From Elysia crispata (lineage: Eukaryota > Mollusca > Gastropoda > Plakobranchidae): a stretch of 64,000 bases of DNA. The position numbers were made by a program, and so were the translations under genes. The DNA lies in assembly GCA_033675545.1 (NCBI GenBank), contig JAWDGP010006268.1, positions 99,233-163,232 on the forward strand, written 5' to 3'. The notes beneath the pieces are model-generated. The model saw only the letters and a program-made list of their open reading frames with translations, made no database searches and was not told where the DNA came from. Position 1 is the first letter of the stretch, and the number at the start of each line of letters is the position of its first letter. This document shows, in pieces, positions 43,876 through 56,897 of the stretch.

Positions 43876-44423
43876 AGTAATTACACTTTCCTTTGTTTTT
43901 TTCTATTCTGCCTCTTATGGAAATAAATACATATTTTCATATACATGCGGACTGTGGAGAAAAGACAGGAAAGCCTGCATTGCTTGTTCGCTTGTACTGT
44001 TACAATGCAGGCAGGGCAAGATGCTAAGGATTTTTTTCTCTTATAAGTTTTGGTGCTTTCTTTCCAATTTTTACAGGTTGGGAAGCGGTGTCAATTTTGC
44101 AGAAATAAATTGAATATAGGAAAAAAAAGGTGTTATTTCGCTCTGTCCTTATAGCAATGATTTTCGCTATTCAAGGTGTTAAAAATGGGTTCCACTGTAC
44201 AGGAAAGAGAATTGTCCGTAAATTTAGGGAATTCTGTATACATTATACATTCATGTGATCCCCCACAAATTCTGTCCTTGGACAGACAAACTTTTGTTGA
44301 AGGTTGGACGTGCAAAAGGAAAAGGAAAAAATATAATTCTACGCTGAGTACGATATTTTTCCATCATTGAGTACCAACCTGTGCAAAAGTATAAACCTAG
44401 ACGATATATTATCTAGTATAATG

Positions 44424-44424
<1 letters not shown>
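43876..44424. other. Spacer, nothing notable
   Basis: No coding or structured signal beyond short AT-rich words. Confidence 0.35.

Positions 44425-44515
<91 letters not shown>
44425..44515. repeat. (ATT)n microsatellite
   Basis: About 30 ATT units. The Asn-run open frame on the minus strand is an artefact. Confidence 0.97.
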
Positions 44516-44518
<3 letters not shown>

Positions 44519-44750
44519 ATAAATTTTTATACATTTCAATTCCAATATTGAGATTTGTATTGTTAATTGTAGTTCAAACTATCCATGATATTGGTGTTTA
44601 TTTCATCATTCATTTGTATAAAAAACATTTCTTCTCTCTATCTTTACACCCACAGCTTACCGTTATTTCCAACGAAAGATCATTCTTATTTCTTCATATG
44701 ATAATAGTGAATACAGCTAGGTGTTTCGTTTCCTTTGTCAGGATACCATA

Positions 44751-44756
<6 letters not shown>

Positions 44757-44817
<61 letters not shown>

Positions 44818-44826
44818 CTCTCTCTC
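44757..44826 (+). repeat. (CT)n microsatellite
   Basis: About 30 CT units with a degenerate 3' end. Confidence 0.95.
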
Positions 44827-44954
44827 TTCTAATATACAAATTTATAACTTGTCATTACACCGAGAAAAACTTGCTTCATTAAAACCAGTTTCAGCATTAG
44901 AAAAGAAAATCCTCAGTTTATAAAGCCACTTTAAAATTATGACAAAAGTATATA

Positions 44955-45143
<189 letters not shown>

Positions 45144-45477
45144 CTTCTTTTCTTCCCTATCCCTTCTCTGTGTAACTCGTTCCTTTCTATTCATAATTAT
45201 ATGTTCCTCTCAACATCTTCAGTGATAATCTGACAGAGATCTTCAACCTCTTCTTCATTTTGAGAAGATCAGCAGCCACAGACTAAGCAACTTGAGACAA
45301 TGGGCTTTTGAGAGAGAATCCTTACCATCTACTGAGTTTTGAAGAGTGACGCAACACCTAGTTTTGCCCTTGATGTGTAAGTTGATCTTCTTTTCTCAAG
45401 AATTTTAAACTACTTTAAATTCATGTGATCATTGCTTTTGATGTCATAGAAAAAGTGCTGAGACCTTCTGTTGGTTC

Positions 45478-45858
45478 AATTCAAGCAGCCTTGTGACATC
45501 ATGGCATTATTATTATTTTTTTTGTGTGTGTTTTTCTTCGTTTTCTTCAGTAGGACAGACAGGTTTTTTCAGTCTTTCATGTCATCTCTTTTCTTATCCT
45601 CTCAGCTTAAAACAAACTTCATCTTTCACAAAAATCATTTTTCTTTTGGATTTTCTAAAAAAACTAAGAGAGGGAAAAAATCATTTTTTCCTGCTTTAAG
45701 TCTTTGCAGGTCAAGACAAATTTTGGGCTACGTTTGTAGATCAATCAAAGGTAGCCAGCTAACACCTCATGTACAAGTGAGACTAACATGTTTACCTTCT
45801 AAAATTCATGTCTTTCTTTTCAATTAAATTTCATGTCTGCAAAGTGTTGTCTGTGAGT
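45478..45858. repeat. ~380-bp direct duplication, copy 1
   Basis: From TTCAAGCAGCCTTGTGACAT to TGTTGTCTGTGA. It matches 46062-46447 with few differences and has no coding function that I can see. The 118-aa open frame here is not preserved in the second copy. Confidence 0.9.
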
Positions 45859-45959
45859 ACAGTATTATCTTTATTTACTTACATGTATCTTTATGTAAGT
45901 CGCCATGTAGTGATGTATTTTCTGGGGTTTTTTTTACTTCAAATTTCAAAGAGCATTAG

Positions 45960-45965
<6 letters not shown>
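45857..45965. repeat. ~109-bp segment repeated at 48409-48517, copy 1
   Basis: The shared part includes TATGTAAGTCGCCATGTAG and TACTTCAAATTTCAAAGAG, then TTAGAACGAGA leading into a (GA)n tract. In both places the segment sits immediately before a GA array. Confidence 0.85.

Positions 45966-46030
<65 letters not shown>
45963..46030. repeat. (GA)n microsatellite
   Basis: About 33 GA units between the two halves of the 380-bp duplication. Confidence 0.95.
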
Positions 46031-46034
<4 letters not shown>

Positions 46035-46061
46035 ATATAGGTCTCGTATGTCTCATATATA

Positions 46062-46447
46062 TATTCAAGCAGCTTTGTGACATCATTGCATTATTATCAT
46101 TTTTTTTTGTGTGTATTTTTCTTCGTTTTCTCCAGTAGGACAGACAGGTTTTTCAATCTTTCATGTCATCTCTTTTCTTATCCTCTTAGCTTAAAACAAA
46201 CTTCATCTTTCACAAAAATCATTTTTTTTTTTTTGGATTTTCTCAAAAAATAAAGAGAGGGAAAAAATCATTTGTTCCTTCTTTAAGTCTTTGCAGGTCA
46301 AGACAAATTTTGGGCTACGTTTGTAGACCAATCAAAGGTAGACAGCTTACACCTTATGTACAAGTGAGACTTACATGTTTACCTTCTAATATTCACGTCT
46401 TTCTTTTCAAGCAAATTTCATGTCTGCAAGCTGTTGTCTGTGAATAC
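46062..46447. repeat. ~380-bp direct duplication, copy 2
   Basis: Second copy of 45478-45858. Confidence 0.9.
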
Positions 46448-46763
46448 ATTCCTTCGTATTATGTTTTTTTTTCACTATGTGTGATTTGAGTCCTTTGAAC
46501 TTTCCAGCTTTGAAACCATATAGAACCAGAGTGTGATGTTATATTTGCAATCTTTGCTGTACTTATGGCAGTGGTTGTCTATACATAATTTTATGTAGAA
46601 CAGCGCTCAACATATGTGGTATTCATCTACGTTCAAACAACAGAGACAATATATGTTTATATTGCTTAGAACTACGTTTATTAGATACATCTTTTTTTTT
46701 TTTTTGTAGCTAGACACAAATCCTTAGATGATTCATGGAAAATACCCGGTATATCAATGAATT

Positions 46764-47590
46764 AGGTGCCCTGCTCTTTAGATTAGGCAATCATGACCTT
46801 CTGCGCATCTCTATCCCTTGATGCTGTTAGTGCATCTGTCACTCATTTTACATTTAGCCACTTTTTTAATCCATGTTACATCTTCTCTCGCTTCTTTCCC
46901 CTGCTGCCTTTTCCTTTAAAATCAATCCAGTTCTCAAAGATGTTTCAGTTTCTTTTTTCTCATCACATGGCCAAAAAATACTGCCTGTACATTAAATATG
47001 GTATTTATGAGCATATATATGCCAGCTCCTCGTACCACACTTTAGTTTGATTTCTTTGAAGTCCATAAATAAGATTCATAGCATTCTCTTTAGGAACCAC
47101 ATTTCTGTTTCCTCCAGTTAATTTTGTAGTTGTTTTTTAAATTGTCCAAGCCTAACATCCATACATAAGGATGGGTTCAGTAAAACACTCCAGTGCCTTT
47201 TTTTATGCGATTTCACAGTTGTTGTGTCCATCTCTTCACATTCAAGTGCCCAAGTATTTGCATTGATTCCTGAACGAATTACCTTTGGCTACTAAAGAAT
47301 TGATCTGTGCACACTCATTGTTTCGATTGACGACCATTACTTCTGTATTTTTGCTCTTTAATCCATATCGTTTCCTTCTGCTTTCTTCTTCAGTGATGTC
47401 TAATAATTGTGGCAAGTCTTCTTTATTTTCTGCAATTAATACAGCGTCATCAGCGTATCTCATGTTGCTTACTTTGTGCCCTCCTATTTTAATTCCTGGG
47501 TATCCTTCTATGCTTCTCAAATCATTTCACTGTAGAGAGAGAAAAGGTCTGGAGCAAGCACACATCCTTGTCAGACACCGCACTTTCTTA
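46764..47590 (-). mobile_element. Non-LTR retrotransposon fragment with YADD reverse transcriptase motif
   Basis: The minus-strand open frame 47520-47242 reads LRSIEGYPGIKIGGHKVSN then MRYADDAVLIAENKEDL. YADD is the catalytic motif of LINE reverse transcriptases. Just upstream, in a shifted frame, are traces of the usual QGCVLAPDLFSLYSE. Downstream (46764-47230) the post-RT region survives in broken form and matches 5078-5525. It is truncated at the 5' end and frameshifted, so inactive. It resembles the endonuclease-RT elements often annotated as craniofacial development protein 2-like in invertebrates. Confidence 0.85.
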
Positions 47591-48408
47591 TTTTTTTTGT
47601 TTTAATGAGCTGATTTACCCATCAACTCACATTGTTGCTGTCTGATATCATTTCATGTTTTATTTTTAATTGGTCTTGCCCATGGACCTCTCACAGACTA
47701 GCAGAGGGAAAGATACCCTCATCCCTCTTTCTCAGAGTTGGCTCTGAGCTGCCGCCGAATATAAGTCATGCTTTTTTACCTCTAATTTGAGCAAATATTA
47801 TAAATTTGAGTTAATCTTAAAGCTTTCTAACATTTACACTTTTTATAAACATAAATTTAATTTTTAAACTGCTTGCTGTAGCCATTCTTTTTTTGCTCTT
47901 CAGTGAAGCCATTTTAATATTGAGCTATAAGAATATGATCTTCAGCTCAACACTGTATGATGTAACTGTCTAAACCTCGCCTCCATTCTCACTCTTTCTT
48001 TTCTCTCCCATTTTTGTCGTTCTGTCTTATCCTGGGCTTAGACTATGAGGATTTTCTCCTTTTCCCTTGTCCTATATCCTATATCATTTTTTCCCATATT
48101 AAATCTTCATTTCTGTTTTTCACTTCATATTAAGACATTAGCTCTAAACTCTTATTAGAGCTGGCTAACCAGAGTCAAACCTTTTTTTTTCTTTTTCTCC
48201 CAACTCTTGAGGCTTTTATGTGAGGGATATGTGGACCCAAGGGTGCAACTAGCCGATTTTTGAAAGGAGGACCTCGGGGTAGTAACAATATTTCTAATCC
48301 AGGTGAATTCGAGGCACCTGTGGGATTGACTGACAGTGATAAAAATAGCATTATATGAAAGAATATATTTGTGAACTTCTCTTCCTATATTTTTAGTTAA
48401 AAAACTTT
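47591..48408. other. Spacer
   Basis: No gene supported. It may contain further diverged LINE sequence, but I could not follow a frame. Confidence 0.35.
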
Positions 48409-48517
48409 GTACAGTGCTATCTTTATTTAAGCTCATGTATCTTATGTAAGTCGCCATGTAGCGATGTATTTTCTGGCTTTATTTTTACTTCAAATTTCAA
48501 AGAGGGTTAGAACGAGA
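48409..48517. repeat. Copy 2 of the 45857-45965 segment
   Basis: It has the same order of words as the first copy, ending in TTAGAACGAGA and a GA array. Confidence 0.85.
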
Positions 48518-48524
48518 AAGAGAA

Positions 48525-48696
<172 letters not shown>

Positions 48697-48706
<10 letters not shown>

Positions 48707-49154
48707 TAAAATTTAAGTTATTTTTGTTTTAAATATTTTATTATGTATGCCTCTAGTTTTAAATGTTACAAAACTTATAACCATTTCTAAAGAAACTCAA
48801 GTTTCAGTATACATTGTCGATTTTAGTCGAGACGCCTATAATACAAGCCTTTTCAGTTGAATATTGCTCACCCGATCGGCTGGTTAATCAGCACACTGTT
48901 ACGATGACATTTGTTAATAGCTATCTAGAGCAACTCCTTCACAGTCAAAACAACATCGTTCTCAATCTAACATAGAGAGGACGTGTTTTTTTACATTGTG
49001 AATGTCAAGGTGGTGGTTCTTGTGGAAACGGTCGACCTAGTTTTGGATTAACAAAAGACACAAACGTTTGTTGCCTCGTCTTTTTTTCCTAGTCTTTATT
49101 TGGCTAAGATTTCACCCCCCATATTAATCTTTCTTTTTTGTGATTCCTTTTCAG
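48697..49154. other. Spacer, nothing notable
   Basis: No coding signal before the acceptor at 49154. Confidence 0.35.
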
Positions 49155-49273
49155 AAGTAAAACGTGGGACCTTGTTTGAATCCTCAAAGCTTTCTTATCA
49201 TCCAGTTACTATTTCTCTTTATAACGCTTTTAAAGAGAACATGGAAACTATGTTGACTGGAGTAAAAACCTAA
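49155..49273 (+). CDS. Possible terminal exon, maybe of the THAP-type locus
   Basis: A good acceptor (TCCTTTTCAG) is followed by an open reading of 38 codons, VKRGTLFESSKLSYHPVTIS and on to a TAA at 49271-49273. It starts with the last two bases of a codon, which is exactly what the donor after 41922 requires. Joining them would give LHFYTGTE then VKRGTLF. That rests on phase and position alone over a 7-kb intron filled with repeats, so it is tentative. Confidence 0.35.
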
Positions 49274-50094
49274 TTAATGAATGTTTTTGAAAAAATCTTA
49301 TGTGAATTATCAATTGTGTTTTATTGTAATGCAATGTGAGCTGAAAGTCAAACAAATTAAAGTTCATTTAACAGGCAATGCCCTTATATGTATTATCTCT
49401 TTTAATGAAAATGTCATATTCGTTTATGTTATATACATAAGTTTCATTGACGTTATTTTTAAAAGACTGTATTATGTGTCTTTTTAATTATTTTAGAAAA
49501 CAATGTGTATTATAATGATTCCTTTTTATATTTTTATAATTTAGATTTCTCTGAATAAACTCAGATAACACTCTTTTTTTTTATCTGTCTTTGTTGTTTT
49601 TGGTAAATGTCCTGTTTTTAATAGGTTTTCGTATGTGTTTATGGTATTCATCAAGTGATTTCAATTCATTGCAATTTGCACAGAGTTTAAGATCCGTCAT
49701 TTTTATACAAAAGAAATATTGAACTCCATTTAAAGTAATAGAAACATAAACCCTTATTACCGAATTGATAATGCGTGGGTGGTATGTGTTGGGAACATAA
49801 CATGGAATAGCCAACTGCCACAAAGATGGTGAATCAATATTGAATAATTAAATAGGGGTGAAAAAAATCCTCTGTATTTCTATCTCTACAAAACAAACAT
49901 AATAAAATAGTATTACAATAGAAAAAAGAATAGAATTCGAAATTAAAAAAAAATTCAAAACGGTAGAAAGATTTCCATTTTTTCTTTCTCTATACTAATA
50001 CAATACGAATGCTGTAGAATCGAAATGATCCCTATAAATCATCAAAATAATACCATATTAACATAATATAATCGAATTTGAGACCGGAGTAAAA
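49274..50094. other. AT-rich flank of the satellite
   Basis: No gene firmly supported. A 39-codon minus-strand frame (49700-49581) begins MTDLKLCANCNELKSLDEYH, with a C-x2-C pair like the start of small zinc-binding proteins, but it is too short to assign. Confidence 0.4.
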
Positions 50095-51179
50095 TTGAAA
50101 TTATATTAATTATAAAGATTACCAAATTGGAATTAACCGGCGGCCATATAAAAAATATGCTAATTATAGAGACTTCCAAATCGGAGTTAACCACGGCCAT
50201 ATTGGATTAAACTAGATATAGAGATTGCCTAAATAGAATTACCTGGCGGCCATATTAGAATTATGCAATTTATAGACATTACCATAATAGGATTAACCGG
50301 CGACCATATTGGAATTATGCTAATTATAGAGATTGCCAAATTGGAATTAACCGGCGGCCATATTAAATTCATGCTTATTATATAGATTGCCAAAATAGAA
50401 TACACTGGCGGCCATATTGGAATTATGTTAATTATAGAGAATACTAAATTGGAATTAATCGGCGGCCATATTGGAAATATGCTAATTATAGAGACTTCAA
50501 AATTGAATTAACTGGCGGCCAAATTAGATTATACTAAATATACACATTGCCTAAATAGAATAAACCGACGGCCATATTAGAATAATGCTTATTATAGAGA
50601 TTGTTAAAATAGAATTAACCGGTCGCCATACTGGAATTATGCTAATTATAGAGATTGCCCAAATAGAATAAACTGGCGGCCATATTGGAATTATGCTAAT
50701 TTTAGAGATTACTAAATTGGAATTCACCGGCGGCGGCCATATTGGAATTATGCTAATTATAGAGAGTACCAAAATAGAATACACTGGCGGCCATATTGGA
50801 ATTATGCTAATTATAGAGATTACTAAATTGGAATTAATTGGCGGCCATATTGGATTTATGCTGGTTATAGAGATTGCCAAAATAGAATTAACTGGCGGCC
50901 ATATTGGATTTATGATAATTATAGAGATGGCCAAAATAGAATTAATCGTCGGCCATATTGGAATTATGCTAATTATAGAGAGTACCAAAATAGAATTAAT
51001 CGGCGCCCATATTGGAATTATGCTAATTATAGAGATGGCCAAAATAGAATTAATCGTCGGCCATATTGGATTTATGGGAATTATATAGATTACCAAAATG
51101 AATGTGGATTTATGATAATTATAGAGATGGCCAAATTAGAATTAAAAGGCGGCCATATTGGAATTATGCTAATTATAAA

Positions 51180-51503
51180 GATTGCCAAGAAAGAATTTAT
51201 CGCCGGCAATATTGGATTGATGATAATTATAGAGATGGCCAAAATAAAATTAATCGGTGCCCATATTGGAATTATGCTAATTAAAGAGATGGCCAAAATA
51301 GAATTAATCGGCGGCTAAATTGGATTTATGCTAATTATAGAGATGGCCAAAATAGAATCAACTGGCGGCCACATTGAAATTATGCTTGTTATAGAGATTG
51401 CCAAGAAAGAATTTATCGCCGGCAATATTGGATTGATGATAATTATAGAGATGGCCAAAATAAAATTAATCGGTGCCCATATTGGAATTATGCTAATTAA
51501 AGA
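51180..51503. repeat. Higher-order repeat, 216-bp period
   Basis: The distinctive phrase GATTGCCAAGAAAGAATTTA followed by TCGCCGGCAATATTGG occurs at 51180 and again at 51396, 216 bp apart. That is four 54-bp units, and the units in between match unit by unit. Confidence 0.8.
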
Positions 51504-51889
51504 GATTACCGAGATAAAATTAACCGGCGGCCATATTGGCATTATGCTAATTATAGAGATGGCCAAGATAGAATTAATTGGCGGCCATATTGGATTTATT
51601 GTATTTATATAGATTACCAGAATGAAAATCGAATTATGCTAATTATAGAGATGGCCAAAATAGAATTAATCGGCGGCTATTTTGGATTTATGCTAATTAT
51701 AGAGATGGCCAAAATAGAATCAACTGGCGGCCACATTGAAATTATGCTTGTTATAGAGATTACCGAGATAAAATTAACCGGCGGCCATATTGGCATTATG
51801 CTAATTATAGAGATGGCCAAGATAGAATGAATTGGCGGCCATATTGGATTTATTGTATTTATATAGATTACCAGAATGAAATTGGATTT

Positions 51890-52770
51890 ATGATGATAAG
51901 TACCATGATAAAATATTGGTAAATAAGCTACTTATTTATAGAGGTTGCCAAAATAGAATTCACCGGCGGCCATATTGGATTTATGCTGATTATAGAGATT
52001 ACTAAATTGGAATTAACTGGCGGCCATATTGGATTATACTAAATATACACATTGCCTAAATAAAATTAACTGGCGGCCATATTGAAATAATGCTAATTAT
52101 AGAGATGGCCAAAATAGAATTAATTGGCGGCCATATTGGATTTATTGTATTTATATAGATTACCAAAATGAAATTGGATTTATGATAAGTACCAAGATAA
52201 AATATTGGTAAATAAGCTACTTATAGAGATTGCCAAAATAGAATTCACCGGCGGCCATATTGGATTTATGCTGATTATAGAGATTACTAAATTGGAATTA
52301 ACTGGCGGCCATATTGGATTATACTAAATATACACATTGCCTAAATAAAATTAACTGGCGGCCATATTGAAATTTTGCTAATTATAGAGATGGCCAAAAT
52401 AAAATTAATTGGCGGCCATATTGGATTTATTGTATTTATATAGATTACCAGAATGAAATTCGAATTATGCTAATTATAGAGATGGCCAAAATAGAATTAA
52501 TCGGCGGCTATTTTGGATTTATGCTGATTATAGAGATTACTAAATTGGAATTAACTGGCGGCCATATTGGATTATACTAAATATACACATTGCCTAAATA
52601 AAATTAACTGGCGGCCATATTGAAATAATGCTAATTATAGAGATGGCCAAAATAGAATTAATTGGCGGCCATATTGGATTTATTGTATTTATATAGATTA
52701 CCAAAATGAAATTGGATTTATGATAAGTACCAAGATAAAATATTGGTAAATAAGCTACTTATAGAGATTG
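51890..52770. repeat. Higher-order repeat marked by the long variant unit
   Basis: The block containing GATAAAATATTGGTAAATAA then GCTACTT appears near 51907, 52197 and 52735. The first two are about 290 bp apart with the same order of A and B units between them. A fourth, diverged copy lies near 63675. Confidence 0.75.
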
Positions 52771-55737
52771 CCAAAATAGAATTCACCGGCGGCCATATTG
52801 GCATTATGCTAATTATAGAGATGGCCAAGATAGAATTAATTGGCGGCCATATTGGATTTATTGTAATTATATAGATTACTAGAATGAAAATCGAATTATG
52901 CTAATTATAGAGATGGCCAAAATAGAATTAATCAGCGGCCATATTGGATTATATTAAATATACACATTGCCTAAATAGAATTAACCGGCGGCCATATTGA
53001 AAGCATGCTAATTATAAAGATTGCCAAAATAGAAATTAACTGACGGCCATATTGTATTATATCAAATATACACATTGCCTAAATAGAATTAACCGGCGGC
53101 CATATTGAAATCATGCTAAATAGAAATTAACTGGCGGCCATATTAGGTTATATTAAATATACACATTGCCTAAATAGAATTAATTGGCGGCCATATTGAA
53201 ATTATGCTAATTATAGAGATGGCCAAAATAGAATTAATCGGCGGCCATATTGTATTATACTAAATATACACATTGCCTAAATAGAATTAATTGGCGGCCA
53301 TATTGAAATTATGCTAATTATTGAGATGGCCAAAATAGAATTAATCGGCGGCCATATTGGATTATATTAAATATACACATTGCCTAAATAGAATTAACCG
53401 GCGGCCATATTGAAATCATGCTAATTATAGAGATGGCCAAAATAGAAATTAACCGGCGGCCATATTGAAATTATGCTAATTATTGAGATGGCCAAAATAG
53501 AATTAATCGGCGGCCATATTGGAATTAAGCTAATTATAAAGATGGCCAAAATAGAAATTAACTGGCGGCCATATTGGATTATATTAAATATACACATTGC
53601 CTAAATAGAATTAATTGGAGGCCATATTGAAATTATGCTAATTATTGAGATGGCCAAAATAGAATTAATCGGCGGCCATATTGGATTATATTAAATATAC
53701 ACATTGCCTAAATAGAATTAATTGGCGGCCATATTGAAATTATGCTAATTATAGAGATGGCCAAAATAGAAATTAACCGGCGGCCATATTGAAATTATGC
53801 TAATTATAGAGATGGCCAAAATAGAATTAATCGGCGGCCATATTGGAATTAAGCTAATTATAAAGATGGCCAAAATAGAAATTAACTGGCGGCCATATTG
53901 GATTATATTAAATATACACATTGCCTAAATAGAATTAATTGGCGGCCATATTGAAATTATGCTAATTATTGAGATGGCCAAAATAGAATTAATCGGCGGC
54001 CATATTGGATTATATTAAATATACACATTGCCTAAATAGAATTAACCGGCGGCCATATTGAAATCATGCTAATTATAAAGATGGCCAAAATAGAAATTAA
54101 CTGGCGGCCATATTGGATTATATTAAATATACACATTGCCTAAATAGAATTAATTGGCGGCCATATTGAAATTATGCTAATTATTGAGATGGCCAAAATA
54201 GAATTAATCGGCGGCCATATTGGATTATATTAAATATACACATTGCCTAAATAGAATTAATTGGCGGCCATATTGAAATTATGCTAATTATTGAGATGGC
54301 CAAAATAGAATTAATCGGCGGCCATATTGGATTATACTAAATATACACACTGCCTAAATAAAATTAATTGGCGGCCATATTGAAATTATGCTAATTATAG
54401 AGATGGCCAAAATAGAAATTAACTGGCGGCCATATTGGATTATATTAAATATACACATTGCCTAAATAGAATTAATCGGCGGCCATATTGGAATTAAGCT
54501 AATTATAAAGATGGCCAAAATAGAAATTAACTGGCGGCCATATTGGATTATATTGGATTATATTAAATATACACATTGCCTAAATAGAATTAATTGGCGG
54601 CCATATTGAAATTATGCTAATTATTGAGATGGCCAAAATAGAAATTAACCGGCGGCCATATTGAAATTATGCTAATTATTGAGATGGCCAAAATAGAATT
54701 AATCGGCGGCCATATTGGAATTAAGCTAATTATAAAGATGGCCAAAATAGAAATTAACTGGCGGCCATATTGGATTATATTGGGTTATATTAAATATACA
54801 CATTGCCTAAATAGAATTAATTGGCGGCCATATTGAAATTATGCTAATTATAGAGATGGCCAAAATAGAATTAATCGGCGGCCATATTGGAATTAAGCTA
54901 ATTATAAAGATGGCCAAAATAGAAATTAACTGGCGGCCATATTGAAATTATGCTAATTATTGAGATGGCCAAAATAGAATTAATCGGCGGCCATATTGGA
55001 ATTAAGCTTATTATAAAGATGGTCAAAATAGAAATTAACTGGCGGCCATATTGGATTATATTGGATTACATTAAATATACACATTGCCTAAATAGAATTA
55101 ATTGGCGGCCATATTGAAATTATGCTAATTATAGAGATGGCCAAAATAGAAATTAACCGGCGGCCATATTGAAATTATGCTAATTATTGAGATGGCCAAA
55201 ATAGAATTAATCGGCGGCCATATTGGAATTAAGCTAATTATAAAGATGGCCAAAATAGAAATTAACTGGCGGCCATATTGGATTATATTAAATATACACA
55301 TTGCCTAAATAGAATTAATTGGCGGCCATATTGAAATTATGCTAATTATTGAGATGGCCAAAATAGAATTAATCGGCGGCCATATTGTATTATACTAAAT
55401 ATACACACTGCCTAAATAGAATTAATTGGCGGCCATATTGAAATTATGCTAATTATTGAGATGGCCAAAATAGAAATGAACTGGCGGCCATATTGAATTT
55501 ATGCTAATTATAGAGATTACTAAATTGGAATTAACTGGCGGCCAGATTGGATTATATTAAATATACTTATTGCCTAAATAGAATTAATTGGCGGCCATAT
55601 TGAAATTATGCTAATTATTGAGATGGCCAAAATAGAATTAATCGGCGGCCTTATTGTATTATACTAAATATACACACTGCCTAAATAAAATTAATTGGTG
55701 GCCATATTGAAATCATGCTAATTATAGAGATGGCTAA

Positions 55738-56886
55738 TTTCTATTTTGGCCATCTCTATAATTAGCATAAATCCAATATAGCCGCCGATTAATTCTATTT
55801 TGGCCATCTCTATAATTAGCATAATTCGAATTTCATTCTGGTAATCTATATAAATCCAATAAATCCAATATGGCTGCCAATTAATTATATTTTGGCCATC
55901 TCTATAATTAGCATAATTTCAGTATGGCCGCCAGTTAATACTATTTAGGTAATGTGTATATTTAGTATAATCGAATATGGCTTCAGTTAATTCCAATTTA
56001 GTAATCTCTATAATCAGCATAAATCCAATATGGCCGCCGGTGAATTCTATTCTGGCAATCTCTATAAGTAGCTTATTTACCAATATTTTATCTTGGTACT
56101 TATCATAAATCCAATTTCATTTTGATAATCTATATAAATACAATAAATCCAATATGGCCGCCAATTAATTCTATTTTGGCCATCTCTATAGTTAGCATAA
56201 TTTGAATATGGCCGCCAGTTAATTCTATTTAGGCAATGTGTATATTTAGTATAATCCAATATGGCCACCAGTTAATTCCAATTTAGTAATCTCTATACTC
56301 AGCATAAATCCAATATGGCCGCCGGTGAATTCTATTTTGGCAATCTCTATAAGTAGCTCATTTACCAATATTTTATCTTGGTACTTATCATAAATCCAAG
56401 ATCATTTTGGTAATCTATATAAATACAATAAATCCAATATGGCCGCCAAATAGTTCTATTTTGGCCATCTCTATAATTAGCATAATGCCAATGTGGCCGC
56501 CAATTAAATTTATTAAACCATCTCTATAATTAGCATTAATCCTATATGGCCGCCGGATAATTTTATCTTGGTAATCTCTATAACAAGCGTAATTTCAATG
56601 TGGCCGCCAGTTGATTCTATTTTGGCCATCTCTATAATTAGCATAATTCCAATATGGCCGACGATTAATTCTAATTTGGCCATCTCTATAATTATCATAA
56701 ATCCAATTTCATTTTGGTAATCTATATAAATACAACAAATCCAATATGGCCGCCGTTAATTCTATTTTTGCCATCTCTAAAATTAGCATAATGCCAATAT
56801 GGCCGCCAATTAATTTTAATAAACCATCTCTATAATTAGCATTAATCCAATATGGCCGCCGGATAATTTTATGTTGGTAATCTCTA
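55738..56886. repeat. Inverted block within the satellite
   Basis: From about 55738 the units run in reverse complement (CAATATGGCCGCC in place of GGCGGCCATATTG), and near 56886 they return to the original direction. The block includes the long variant unit in reverse (near 56090 and 56365), so it resembles the 51.6-52.9 kb part turned around. Confidence 0.9.
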
Positions 56887-56897
56887 TAGAGATTACC
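56876..56897. repeat. Perfect 22-bp palindrome at an inversion border
   Basis: GGTAATCTCTA is immediately followed by its own reverse complement TAGAGATTACC, with no spacer. The left border of the inverted block (55719-55768) has 18-bp arms, GCTAATTATAGAGATGGC and its complement, separated by about 13 bp. Confidence 0.95.

Noticed and set aside
45471..45827. 118-aa open frame rich in Phe and Ser
   Set aside because: It lies in a duplicated non-coding segment and the frame is not preserved in the second copy at 46062-46447.
50551..51830. Open frames with an 18-residue period such as MLIIEMAKIELIGGHIG and the minus-strand Ile-rich 181-aa frame
   Set aside because: The 54-bp satellite period is divisible by three, so any stop-free unit yields an open frame on either strand. 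There is no splice or start context.
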